Below, one piece after another: positions 10,529 through 16,555 of a stretch of 23,702 bases of DNA. Positions within the stretch are counted from its first letter, which is position 1; the number at the start of each line of letters is the position of its first letter. Source of the stretch: a virus; the IMG/VR virus record IMGVR_UViG_3300020421_000144, positions 1 through 23,702 of that record. One strand, 5' to 3'. A program made the position numbers and the translations under genes. The notes under the pieces are model-generated. The model was not told the origin of the DNA, did no database searches, and saw nothing but the letters and a program-made list of their open reading frames with translations.

Positions 10529-10560
10529 AAAAGTTCAATGAGTAGTACATTAGAACTTTT
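10529..10560 (-). promoter_or_regulatory. Leader hairpin abutting the start codon of the 46-aa gene
   Basis: An 8-bp outer stem (AAAAGTTC with GAACTTTT) continues into a 4-bp inner stem (AATG with CATT) with one bulged base and a 7-nt loop. On the minus strand the hairpin ends exactly at the ATG at 10528. It lies in the leader expected from the late promoter at 10582-10589. The A+T-rich stem and lack of a long U tract argue against a normal terminator. Control of translation or mRNA protection is more likely. Confidence 0.6.
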
Positions 10561-10581
10561 TATGGGGTTGCTATCCCAATC

Positions 10582-10589
10582 TATTTATC
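10582..10589 (-). promoter_or_regulatory. T4-type late promoter (GATAAATA)
   Basis: The minus strand reads TGATAAATAG, matching seven of eight bases of the T4 late box TATAAATA and the xATAAATA form of cyanophages. The PAAR stop codon TGA overlaps it. The expected start near 10576 would give a leader of about 48 nt containing the hairpin, then the 46-aa gene, gp25 and gp6. Recognition would be by the phage gp55-type sigma factor. Confidence 0.65.
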
Positions 10590-11136
10590 AACCTCCGATG
10601 AAAACATTCTTACTTGATCCAGAAACTACACTTAAACATGGGAAAGGAGTAGTACCATTTCCAAATGGGTCTGCAAATCTACCTGCACGCCTACCGTTAA
10701 TGAATACTGTCTTTGTAGTTGCAAAAAGTCTTCGAGCATGACCTGTTGATGCTTCTCTACCTGCAGCGGTTCCTAAAGTACAATGCCAAGCAGGAGTATT
10801 CCTCACCGTAAAGCATTTCTTACCAACAGACATCGTTTTGTGCTGTGTAAAGGTGGGATGCGGAACTAGATCATCCTGATCAATGATTGGGATTAGATTA
10901 TTGATCATAACATTACGAACAATGGTAGTAGCAGGTTGTTGTGGCCAAGGTGTCCATGTTGCAAAATTATCCGCAATCGGCATTGCTCTAGTGTTGATCT
11001 GCGGTGCTAAGGAAGCATGAGGGCAAGGATTTGCAAAACCTCCACCTGGACCTGGTTGCCAGAGAACGCCATTTGCCTTACCATGTCCACTACATGTTCC
11101 CATGAATAGTGCTGCTGCTCCAGTCGCTCCAGTCAT
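10588..11136 (-). CDS. PAAR-domain baseplate spike-tip protein
   Basis: 182 aa. PAAR proteins sharpen the tip of the central spike of contractile tails (T4 gp5.4) and bind a metal through His and Cys. Support: Gly/Ala-rich N-terminus (MTGATGAAALFMGTCSGHGK), paired Cys/His segments (NPCPHAS, WHCTLGTAAG, VPHPTF), and the C-terminal signature at residues ~143-182 (TVFINGRRAGRFADP, then GSSKNVFIGG). It is longer than a minimal PAAR (about 95 aa), fitting the extended DUF4150-like form. A strong Shine-Dalgarno (AAGGAGG) lies 7 nt before the ATG, inside the preceding 26-aa frame. It sits next to gp25 and gp6, consistent with baseplate assembly. Confidence 0.88.
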   Translation of the reverse strand: MTGATGAAALFMGTCSGHGKANGVLWQPGPGGGFANPCPHASLAPQINTRAMPIADNFATWTPWPQQPATTIVRNVMINNLIPIIDQDDLVPHPTFTQHKTMSVGKKCFTVRNTPAWHCTLGTAAGREASTGHARRLFATTKTVFINGRRAGRFADPFGNGTTPFPCLSVVSGSSKNVFIGG

Positions 11137-11216
11137 TAATCCTCCTTTACGTCAAAGTAGTTAGAAACACATACACCCCAAAGAACAAATGCTCCAAAAA
11201 AGATTAAGTATTCCAT
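11136..11216 (-). CDS. Possible 26-aa membrane peptide
   Basis: An ATG at 11216 directly follows the TAA of the 870-aa gene, and its own TAA overlaps the PAAR ATG by one base. The product starts MEYLIFFGAFVLWGVCVSNY and ends FDVKED: one hydrophobic segment and an acidic tail. The tight packing on both sides favours a real gene or a coupling frame. It contains the PAAR Shine-Dalgarno. It has no clear ribosome site of its own, so it probably depends on reinitiation after the upstream stop. Confidence 0.5.
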   Translation of the reverse strand: MEYLIFFGAFVLWGVCVSNYFDVKED

Positions 11217-13829
11217 TTATGTTACCAAATAAGGGTTACCGTATACTCTAGTTGCTTTTGCCATGGTTTGTGCAGCATTAGTAAAGTCATTACGCATTAT
11301 CATGTCCCCACTTGCGCTCCAATTTTGACATCCTGGACCCTGAGGTACTTGTCCAAAGGGGAATGTGAATGTAGATGATGTAACTGCGCCAGTATTAGGA
11401 TCTGTAACACTTGGTCTACTTGAAGCAGATGCGCTACAAGAGAAATGTGCTTTTCCTACATTCTGTTGAGTAACTCCGAGTGTAACACGGATGTTTAACT
11501 GTTCCCTATTATCGGGTCTATACTGTCGTAATATGTATTTAGTTAGGTTTGACGCATATGGTAGTTCAGAGAAGGGTCCTTGTACTGTTTGAATAAAAGT
11601 CTCATCATATACCACAATTTCTGGAATTACATCTTGAGTAAAGTCCTCAGTTAGGTTTTCAATCGCTGTTCCTAGAGTTTCCATGTTATCTTTTGCTGCT
11701 TTCTTGAAATTTTGTGCTAATGCACTAGGTCCTAGGTCAACTCCATCAATTTCCTTATAACTTTGCTTTGGAAGCATGACTTCTTTGATAGATTTCATGT
11801 CTCCTCTTGAAAATTGCCTCTGAACCATGATTTCTCTACGCTTACTCTTAGGATCTAACTTAATTTCAATGTTTGGTTCGACAATTTCCGTAACTTGCTC
11901 TGCTAATTTATTCAAATCTTCCTTTCTTTGCGTATTATCTGCTAAAATCTCTTGAATTTTGGTCGAAGAGAGTCCATCAAACGCTTCTGCTGCGTCTGGG
12001 AACGTTTTATAGAAATTTTCGAGGTTATCAAACCCAAGATCGCGCAAAGATTCGTCTACAAACTTTTCAGTTCGCTTTTTATGGATGTTTACTACGGAAA
12101 TTTGAGGTAAATTGTTGCCACTATACCCGCTACCACCGTTTTTAATAGTAATTCCAGTCAAAACACCGTTTGTAAACTCCCCTTCAACCTCTGCAGGTGT
12201 TCCAGAATCAACATATGGTGCGGTAATACTTAATTGAGGTGTTCTTCCAAGCGTATCCCAACCAGAACCGCCTCCATTTGTGTTAATAATTGCTCCAACT
12301 ACCGTTCCATTAGCAACAACTGTCGAAACATCGGGTTGAATTAGAGTATTATAGACATCAGGAGCATTTTTATCAACAAAACCAGTGGCATATTGTACAG
12401 ATTTCTCTGTAAACTCGTAAAGTCCACCAAAAAACCCAACATCTTTGATGCCATAACCTGCAATTACCTTCACATCATGGTTACGATTGCTTGTATAATC
12501 AGTATTTTTGGTAAAATCACTACCATTTCCATCAAGATAAGCAAAATGATAAGGGAAATACCCTAGAGAAGGATCAAAATCACCTGCTACAGACGGTCCA
12601 TGAAGGACACGAGTGATTGTATGACCATTTAATGTGTCACCAGAGCGTAAAAGATCACTAATAGTTCCTGATTGTGATGGAATAGGTCCAACAGTAGTAA
12701 TTTTAATCGTCAGTGTAAAGGTTGTAGTACTATTATCGGGATGAATATGGTCATGAGTGATATTAAAGGTATCATTTACAGCATATCCTGTGCCAGGTTG
12801 AACAATATCAAGCACTGTCCAACGTGTACCACTGAATACAGTAGGATCAACTGACTCATCTTTGATAGGTTCGATACGAATATTGACTTGAAGACCTGTT
12901 TTTCCTGCTGTTTCAAGAGTATATACAGTAAATGTGGTTGCGCCCTCATCGCCCGCTTGCCAAGTATTCTGGGGAGAGTCGAATTGAATACCCTCAAGTT
13001 CACCTTCGTTCCATGCATCAGAGTAATTTACCCCATCATAGGACACTGAGAGGTCCGTTACACCGTTTGGAATGGTAGTAGATAGGGAATTGTATTCAAA
13101 TACGACTTTCTTACTACCTGTACCAATACCAAAGAGTGTGGGATGGGGGCAGTCGGGGTCGCCCGTATAATCGATATCCTGATCAATGGTATATGAACAC
13201 TGTGTGGAAGCGGGGGTACAGGTAAATCCTGCACAAGGGTGACAGATGGTATTATTAATGCTGCTCGACGCCCCAGGAGTTGTTGTTACCTCACCTGTCT
13301 CTGGATCTGTAGTAGTAGTGCTAGGCAGTGTAGTCGTGGATTCCTCGTCCTCAATGATATAAGCAGCAATACCGACCTGACCTGAGTTACTTGTTATATC
13401 ATACACATAAGCAAACCATGTATCACTCCCTTGAAACCCAAAGGAGAGTTCATTCGGGAAATAATCATAGATTGCAACAGCACCATCACTACACTCAGAA
13501 CAATCTGAAGAGGATTTAACTGCTTTACCACAGTTAGCAGCAGAAGCAGGTTGATAGAAACTTCCAGGACTTGTCCCGAAACTGGAATCACCTTCCTCTA
13601 GACAGACAATCTGGGAAGGATACATCACTGCTTGTCCCTCAGCACCAGAGACATTCACAGCATAGTTGTTTAAACTCAGACTGTTGCGTATAAAAGACTT
13701 CGGATACTCTTTATAAGACAATCCGATTGTTTGATCTGAAGGAGCAGGTACAAATCTAGGACATCCGTTTGGATCATCGCATGGATCTGTGATTCGATCT
13801 GCTCTCCCATCGACTATTTTACATCCCAT
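11217..13829 (-). CDS. Virion structural protein, 870 aa, function unknown
   Basis: I do not recognise the whole protein. Its place between small late genes and PAAR/gp25/gp6 implies a tail or baseplate part. The N-terminal ~230 residues are rich in Cys (CHPCAGFTC, SSDCSECSDG) with a Thr/Ser/Pro linker near residues 160-190. A YHYH-like stretch (YFPYHFAYLDG) lies near 421-435. Gly-rich repeats like those of the giant protein occur at about 343-365 and 496-583 (GITIKNGGSGY). From ~590 the chain becomes charged and helical (DESLRDLGFDNLENFYKTFP, SKRREIMVQRQ), then a strand-rich end. ATG at 13829 overlaps the upstream gene by 11 nt. Alternatives include a hub-associated protein or a short fibre. 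Confidence 0.85.
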   Translation of the reverse strand: MGCKIVDGRADRITDPCDDPNGCPRFVPAPSDQTIGLSYKEYPKSFIRNSLSLNNYAVNVSGAEGQAVMYPSQIVCLEEGDSSFGTSPGSFYQPASAANCGKAVKSSSDCSECSDGAVAIYDYFPNELSFGFQGSDTWFAYVYDITSNSGQVGIAAYIIEDEESTTTLPSTTTTDPETGEVTTTPGASSSINNTICHPCAGFTCTPASTQCSYTIDQDIDYTGDPDCPHPTLFGIGTGSKKVVFEYNSLSTTIPNGVTDLSVSYDGVNYSDAWNEGELEGIQFDSPQNTWQAGDEGATTFTVYTLETAGKTGLQVNIRIEPIKDESVDPTVFSGTRWTVLDIVQPGTGYAVNDTFNITHDHIHPDNSTTTFTLTIKITTVGPIPSQSGTISDLLRSGDTLNGHTITRVLHGPSVAGDFDPSLGYFPYHFAYLDGNGSDFTKNTDYTSNRNHDVKVIAGYGIKDVGFFGGLYEFTEKSVQYATGFVDKNAPDVYNTLIQPDVSTVVANGTVVGAIINTNGGGSGWDTLGRTPQLSITAPYVDSGTPAEVEGEFTNGVLTGITIKNGGSGYSGNNLPQISVVNIHKKRTEKFVDESLRDLGFDNLENFYKTFPDAAEAFDGLSSTKIQEILADNTQRKEDLNKLAEQVTEIVEPNIEIKLDPKSKRREIMVQRQFSRGDMKSIKEVMLPKQSYKEIDGVDLGPSALAQNFKKAAKDNMETLGTAIENLTEDFTQDVIPEIVVYDETFIQTVQGPFSELPYASNLTKYILRQYRPDNREQLNIRVTLGVTQQNVGKAHFSCSASASSRPSVTDPNTGAVTSSTFTFPFGQVPQGPGCQNWSASGDMIMRNDFTNAAQTMAKATRVYGNPYLVT

Positions 13830-14046
13830 TGACTTCTTTCTCCAACTTATCTAAACGTTGGTAGATATGATCGTAGTTTTCCTTTATATTTAAGTACTTT
13901 TCGTGTCCGTTTGGTTTATATAATATCTTTTCATGAAATGGCATTGTAGTTACATACTCTTCAATCTGTTTAATTCTATCTCCAAGGGAAAGTAAACACT
14001 CGTTGATAGTGTTCAAAGCAGTTACTACATCTTGTTCATTGTTCAT
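13819..14046 (-). CDS. Small hypothetical protein with coiled-coil character (75 aa)
   Basis: The frame opens MNNEQDVVTALNTINECLLS and continues with heptad-like hydrophobic spacing (LGDRIKQIEEYV), then a second heptad stretch at the end (YQRLDKLEKEV). Its start overlaps the upstream AbrB-like gene by 11 nt and its end overlaps the 870-aa gene by 11 nt, so it is in the same late transcript and translationally coupled. A short coiled coil made just ahead of a structural protein could be an assembly partner, but that is inference. I do not recognise the family. Confidence 0.8.
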   Translation of the reverse strand: MNNEQDVVTALNTINECLLSLGDRIKQIEEYVTTMPFHEKILYKPNGHEKYLNIKENYDHIYQRLDKLEKEVNGM

Positions 14047-14200
14047 TGCGTTTCTTCAAAGTAAAGGAGTCTTCCTCTATAGTGTAATCAAGTTCAGAGT
14101 TAACGGTCCAACCAAGTTCTTCACAAACCTCGTAAGGAATCGTAAGGATGAGATCACCAAAGTCGTCTTCTTCGAGTGTAGTGTAGAATCTGTGTGACAT
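14036..14200 (-). CDS. AbrB/MazE-like small protein (54 aa)
   Basis: The start is ATG at 14200, 3 nt after the previous stop, and the TGA is at 14038-14036. The sequence MSHRFYTTLEEDDFGDLILT, then IPYEVCEELGWTVNSELDY and a final strand (DSFTLKK), follows the swapped-hairpin pattern of AbrB/SpoVT/MazE N-terminal DNA-binding domains: a short strand, (D/E)xxGDLxLxIP, a helix EExLGW, and a closing strand. Small proteins of this kind are common in T4-like cyanophages. It could bind DNA as a dimer and regulate late genes or host functions; no toxin partner is visible nearby. The fold call is from pattern only. Confidence 0.78.
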   Translation of the reverse strand: MSHRFYTTLEEDDFGDLILTIPYEVCEELGWTVNSELDYTIEEDSFTLKKRNEQ

Positions 14201-14203
14201 ATT

Positions 14204-14407
14204 TCATAGGGGGTTCGTATTCTTAGAGGGGTGCATAGTCTTCCACCCCATCCATAGTGTATATAGTGCTTCGGGATTTTTGGTTGTATACGCACCTAGG
14301 TACATATCTGCAACCTGATACATGTCAGTGTGTAAGCAATTCTCATAGTGTATTAAAGACTCTAGGCACCATGTACGAAGATCTTGAGGATAATCTCTGG
14401 AGGGCAT
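14204..14407 (-). CDS. Hypothetical protein (67 aa), first gene of the late block
   Basis: The product opens MPSRDYPQDLRTWCLESLIHY and is rich in Trp, Tyr, Cys and His (NCLHTDMYQVADMYLGAY, LYTLWMGW), which suggests a compact helical fold. I do not recognise the family. It is the first gene below the 14408-14661 intergenic region and ends 3 nt before the AbrB-like gene. The leader has only a weak purine run (AGAGAAAAA) before ATG. A late-type box lies 33 nt upstream. Confidence 0.78.
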   Translation of the reverse strand: MPSRDYPQDLRTWCLESLIHYENCLHTDMYQVADMYLGAYTTKNPEALYTLWMGWKTMHPSKNTNPL

Positions 14408-14439
14408 TTTTTCTCTGGGAAATTTTTTGAATCTAGGTG

Positions 14440-14447
14440 TATTTAAT
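14440..14447 (-). promoter_or_regulatory. Candidate late promoter (weak box)
   Basis: The minus strand reads ATTAAATA, six of eight bases of the T4 late box, 33 nt before the 67-aa gene. The position suits the start of the late block, but the match is poor and the DNA is A+T rich. Confidence 0.3.
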
Positions 14448-14568
14448 AATTGAAATAATATAACTCTCGCTCTTGGGTACCTTTGTAGGTTAGGGTAGTT
14501 AACCGTTTTAATATAAGGGCGCGATTTTAGGGCGAGAACCCGCGCTATGACTGCGATCTCGACTGTTT

Positions 14569-14596
14569 ATTATAATATATAAGAGACTGCGGTTAA
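14569..14596 (-). promoter_or_regulatory. Candidate sigma70-type promoter in the junction region
   Basis: A perfect -10 (TATAAT, 14569-14574) lies 16 bp from a -35 with four of six matches (TTAACC, 14591-14596). It would give a leader of about 155 nt to the 67-aa gene. The -35 is imperfect. The rest of the leader includes a GC-rich patch (around 14520-14555) that stands out from its surroundings. Confidence 0.4.
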
Positions 14597-14607
14597 TTCA
14601 TAACATT

Positions 14608-14631
14608 AAAAAGGGGGTTGTTTTACCCCCT
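14608..14631 (-). terminator. Intrinsic terminator at the end of the small-gene block
   Basis: On the minus strand AGGGGG, an 8-nt loop and CCCCCT form a GC stem followed by a run of five T. It stands 31 nt after the stop of the 111-aa gene and separates the small-gene block from the late block. Confidence 0.8.
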
Positions 14632-14632
14632 A

Positions 14633-14661
14633 ATTATATCATTTTTTGGTGTGTCTGTCAA
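14633..14661 (-). promoter_or_regulatory. Consensus sigma70 promoter overlapping the terminator
   Basis: TTGACA (14656-14661), 17 bp, TATAAT (14633-14638): every base is consensus on the minus strand. The -35 begins directly after the stop codon of the 111-aa gene. The expected start, near 14626-14628, falls inside the first arm of the terminator. Transcripts begun here would lack much of that arm and could escape termination. Likely a strong early promoter read by host RNA polymerase. Confidence 0.8.
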
Positions 14662-14997
14662 CTAGGCGAAGCACCCGTTGAAATTTACCTCGATTCCGTT
14701 TTCAAAATCTTTAACTGTTTTGTTCTGGTAGTCACCTACGAACCATTCCCAGTTTTTTTGAAATACTCCGAAACCTGTCGCAAACTCATAACATAGAGCG
14801 TTTAATCTGCTCTTAGTTGTGTTTGACTGCCAACCGCCATCGAATAAAACAACAGTGCTATCTGTTACTGTTGCGATGTGATTGCCATGTAAAAAGACCT
14901 GTGCACCGTTTTCATCATGTGAAACAGAAGTGTTAGAACTGCTGAAGTTGTTACCAGTTCTGATTGCTCTGTTCATTTGTGCTTCGATCTTTCTCAT
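14662..14997 (-). CDS. Conserved cyanophage-type hypothetical protein (111 aa)
   Basis: The true start is probably ATG at 14997 (MRKIEAQMNRAIRTG). An upstream in-frame ATG at 15075 only translates the promoter module and would begin upstream of the predicted transcription start. The segment VVLFDGGWQSNTTKSRLNAL, then GFGVFQKNWEWFV, is a pattern I associate with small uncharacterised proteins of T4-like cyanophages; it is a strand-rich, Trp-containing fold. Promoter module 1 lies directly upstream and an intrinsic terminator follows, so it forms a monocistronic unit. The leader has no Shine-Dalgarno; it is A-rich (ACATAACAAACAAAG). Function unknown. Confidence 0.83.
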   Translation of the reverse strand: MRKIEAQMNRAIRTGNNFSSSNTSVSHDENGAQVFLHGNHIATVTDSTVVLFDGGWQSNTTKSRLNALCYEFATGFGVFQKNWEWFVGDYQNKTVKDFENGIEVNFNGCFA

Positions 14998-15024
14998 GTG
15001 TGTTGCTTTGTTTGTTATGTACTT

Positions 15025-15083
15025 ATTATAACCCCCTAGCAACCCCTGTGTAGTCACCTTATGCCACTTTGTCAACTGTCACA
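15025..15083 (-). promoter_or_regulatory. Promoter module 1 (24-bp TGNCA element + 29 bp + TATAAT)
   Basis: Element at 15060-15083: TGTGACA at the left, AAAGTGGCATA at the right. Spacer of 29 bp. -10 box TATAAT at 15025-15030. No -35 at 17 bp. The element encodes the last codons and stop of the upstream 68-aa gene. It drives the 111-aa gene. The -10 and next 19 nt are identical to module 2. Confidence 0.8.
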
Positions 15084-15265
15084 GGGCATTTGATTTCCAT
15101 ATAATAACCGATTGATTTAATATAATCAAATACGGATAATTTCGGCAATTCTTTATATCTTTCCCCTCTACGGTTTCTAACATCGTCCATAAAATGTTCC
15201 ATGTCGTAAATTGATACAAACTCCCCTACAAGTTCGCATTCTTCGTTGTAAATTAGATAGGTCAT
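15059..15265 (-). CDS. Hypothetical protein (68 aa)
   Basis: The preferred start is ATG at 15265 (MTYLIYNEECELVGEF), because GGAG lies 7 nt upstream; an ATG four codons earlier (15277) is the alternative. The chain is strand-then-helix with acidic and aromatic residues (SIYDMEHFMDDVRNRRGERY, FDYIKSIGYYMEIKC). Its last eight codons and stop are also promoter module 1, so the C-terminus (CPVTVDKVA) may be shaped by DNA constraint rather than protein function. It follows the 66-aa gene by 21 nt and shares its transcript. Family not recognised. Confidence 0.78.
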   Translation of the reverse strand: MTYLIYNEECELVGEFVSIYDMEHFMDDVRNRRGERYKELPKLSVFDYIKSIGYYMEIKCPVTVDKVA

Positions 15266-15286
15266 TTTATTCTCCATTGTTTATAT

Positions 15287-15487
15287 TTAAGGGGTGTAAA
15301 CATAATAACAATAACCTTCTGACATGAGATAATTTGCTGTCTTAGTTAACATCGGATCATCCCAACATTGATCGGTATCTAACAAGAATTGAAACAAAGA
15401 GATACCTTCATTTAGTGGGCATAATCCTTTCTCATAAAGTGTTAATAACTCAAGGTACTTTTGAGGTGCTTTGATGTTACTTAGCAT
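15287..15487 (-). CDS. Hypothetical protein (66 aa)
   Basis: The product opens MLSNIKAPQKYLELLTLYEK and ends YLMSEGYCYYVYTP. It is helical with an acidic middle (DTDQCWDDPMLTKTANY). I do not recognise a family, though the general look is common among small cyanophage early genes. A consensus-like sigma70 promoter lies about 39 nt upstream, giving a leader of about 30 nt, so this is likely the first gene of a two-gene early unit with the 68-aa gene. Confidence 0.8.
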   Translation of the reverse strand: MLSNIKAPQKYLELLTLYEKGLCPLNEGISLFQFLLDTDQCWDDPMLTKTANYLMSEGYCYYVYTP

Positions 15488-15525
15488 TGATACTTAGAAC
15501 CTTTGTTTGAAACCCTACAGTGTTA

Positions 15526-15554
15526 ATTGTACCAGAATTATAATAATTTGTCAA
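15526..15554 (-). promoter_or_regulatory. Strong sigma70 promoter (TTGACA-17-TACAAT)
   Basis: The -35 TTGACA (15549-15554) is perfect and the -10 TACAAT (15526-15531) has five of six matches, at the ideal 17 bp. The spacer is itself palindromic (AATTATTATAATT). It lacks the 24-bp element, so it probably belongs to a host-recognised early class. Upstream DNA to 15677 is A+T rich and noncoding; I see no other feature in it. Confidence 0.78.
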
Positions 15555-15677
15555 GTCTATCTGAGTTTTCTGACAGATGTTGACTTTCGGTAAGTTGCGT
15601 GCTAAGAGTACATTTAGTTGACACATTTAACACACTATTGTAAACACTTAGTGATTTTTTTAAGTATTTAACAATAT

Positions 15678-15821
15678 TCACAAATTTCTACGGAAAGTAA
15701 CATTTTTCCTTCTTACAGTTAATCTATAATAGTCCCATAAGTCTACAGTCAGTTCTTTACACATAGTCCAAAATGTGTTAAACTCGTTGTTACTTACTCC
15801 CTGCGGATTACTCTCCTTCAT
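15678..15821 (-). CDS. Small hypothetical protein (47 aa), overlaps upstream gene
   Basis: The frame starts at ATG 15821 inside the end of the 80-aa gene (14-nt overlap) and stops at TGA 15680-15678. It opens MKESNPQGVSNNEFNTFW and ends in a basic tail (RLTVRRKNVTFRRNL). The stretch FNTFWTMCKELTVDLWDYYR looks like an amphipathic helix. An overlapping start of this type is typical of translationally coupled phage genes. Family not recognised; it could be a small nucleic-acid or host-protein binder given the basic end. Confidence 0.68.
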   Translation of the reverse strand: MKESNPQGVSNNEFNTFWTMCKELTVDLWDYYRLTVRRKNVTFRRNL

Positions 15822-16050
15822 TGTTAGTTACCTCTTCAAAGTACCTATTCTGTTTATTACTTTTAACCATATCTTTCCATTGATGACTATACACTAAGAG
15901 GTTTACTTGTTGATACTTACTACATGCACCTATCTGTAATTCTTCTCTCTTTTCCCATTCATTTAGTACTAGGGTTATATAATCTTTATCAATGAAATTA
16001 ACGAACCCAAAATGTTCATTAAGTGAGTAATAATCGCCTTTTTGAAACAT
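15808..16050 (-). CDS. Hypothetical protein (80 aa)
   Basis: The product opens MFQKGDYYSLNEHFGFVNFI and continues with a strand-rich, Trp-containing middle (DYITLVLNEWEKREE, VNLLVYSHQWKDMV) and a polar tail (NRYFEEVTNNEGE). The alternating hydrophobic pattern suggests a small SH3-like barrel, but this is only an impression. It follows the 70-aa gene by 2 nt and overlaps the 47-aa gene, so the three form one unit. Family not recognised. Confidence 0.82.
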   Translation of the reverse strand: MFQKGDYYSLNEHFGFVNFIDKDYITLVLNEWEKREELQIGACSKYQQVNLLVYSHQWKDMVKSNKQNRYFEEVTNNEGE

Positions 16051-16052
16051 AA

Positions 16053-16265
16053 TTAGATCTTTAAATAAGGGAACTGATTGTTATCGAAAAAGACTAATTC
16101 ATTATGAACTAGACACTTTTCGTTTAAATGTTCATCATAGATAGCAACATTCTTTTTCAACTGATTAGGGTTGAGTTGTTGTAACTTAGTGAGCAAATCT
16201 TCATAGGTCATTGTTGCCATTACGTTAGTAGTTTGTTCACTCCAAGGGATAAGATTCCAAGACAT
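16053..16265 (-). CDS. Hypothetical protein (70 aa)
   Basis: The core MTYEDLLTKLQQLNPNQLKK, then NVAIYDEHLNEKC and ELVFFDNN, resembles a small phage protein pattern: a helix that starts TYEELL, followed by an xVxVYD strand. The ATG at 16265 is used here, but ATGs at 16220 and 16211 (MATMTYEDLL, MTYEDLL) would give the compact family-like form. None has a Shine-Dalgarno, so the start is uncertain. A late-type box lies 44 nt upstream of the longest start. Confidence 0.75.
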   Translation of the reverse strand: MSWNLIPWSEQTTNVMATMTYEDLLTKLQQLNPNQLKKNVAIYDEHLNEKCLVHNELVFFDNNQFPYLKI

Positions 16266-16307
16266 TTGAATTAATAAGTTAATACTACTTATACATGATT
16301 GCGGACG

Positions 16308-16514
16308 TTATTTATCACTTTCCGCACCAAGTTCATTTAGATCCGCAATAGTGAATAATTGATAATCTTCCTCCAATTCTTTAATATCAAACTCCATCAT
16401 GTAATGATCTAGATTAACACCTAATCGGGCAATTTCATTTAGATAAGATTGCATAACTTTCTTAGACTTGAAGTCATAAATGTTATGTTCTGTTGTCAAA
16501 GTTTGCTTAGTCAT
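16308..16514 (-). CDS. Hypothetical protein (68 aa)
   Basis: The product opens MTKQTLTTEHNIYDFKSKKV and is acidic and helical thereafter (LNEIARLGVNLDHYMMEFDI, then KELEEDYQLFTIADLNELGAESDK). It stands 41 nt after the 151-aa gene stop and is probably read from the same promoter (module 8); a TATACT-like -10 in the gap has no convincing -35. No family recognised. Its stop overlaps a late-type promoter box. Confidence 0.78.
   Translation of the reverse strand: MTKQTLTTEHNIYDFKSKKVMQSYLNEIARLGVNLDHYMMEFDIKELEEDYQLFTIADLNELGAESDK
16309..16316 (-). promoter_or_regulatory. Candidate late promoter inside the small-gene block
   Basis: The minus strand reads GATAAATA, the same box as at 10582-10589, again on a gene's stop codon (GAT AAA TAA). 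It lies 44 nt before the 70-aa gene. It is framed by a 5-bp inverted repeat (GCGGA/TCCGC). Confidence 0.4.
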
Positions 16515-16555
16515 TGTTAATTAGTGAGTAGAGTAAGTATAAAGAAAACAGGCGA

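Noticed and set aside
14510-14560. GC-rich patch with short inverted repeats, considered as a tRNA or operator.
   Set aside because: No cloverleaf or CCA-type end can be built, and the pairings are short and imperfect.
15600-15650. Plus-strand TTGACA with a 17-bp spacer and TAAACA in the 15555-15677 noncoding stretch.
   Set aside because: Only three of six -10 bases match and no plus-strand gene follows.
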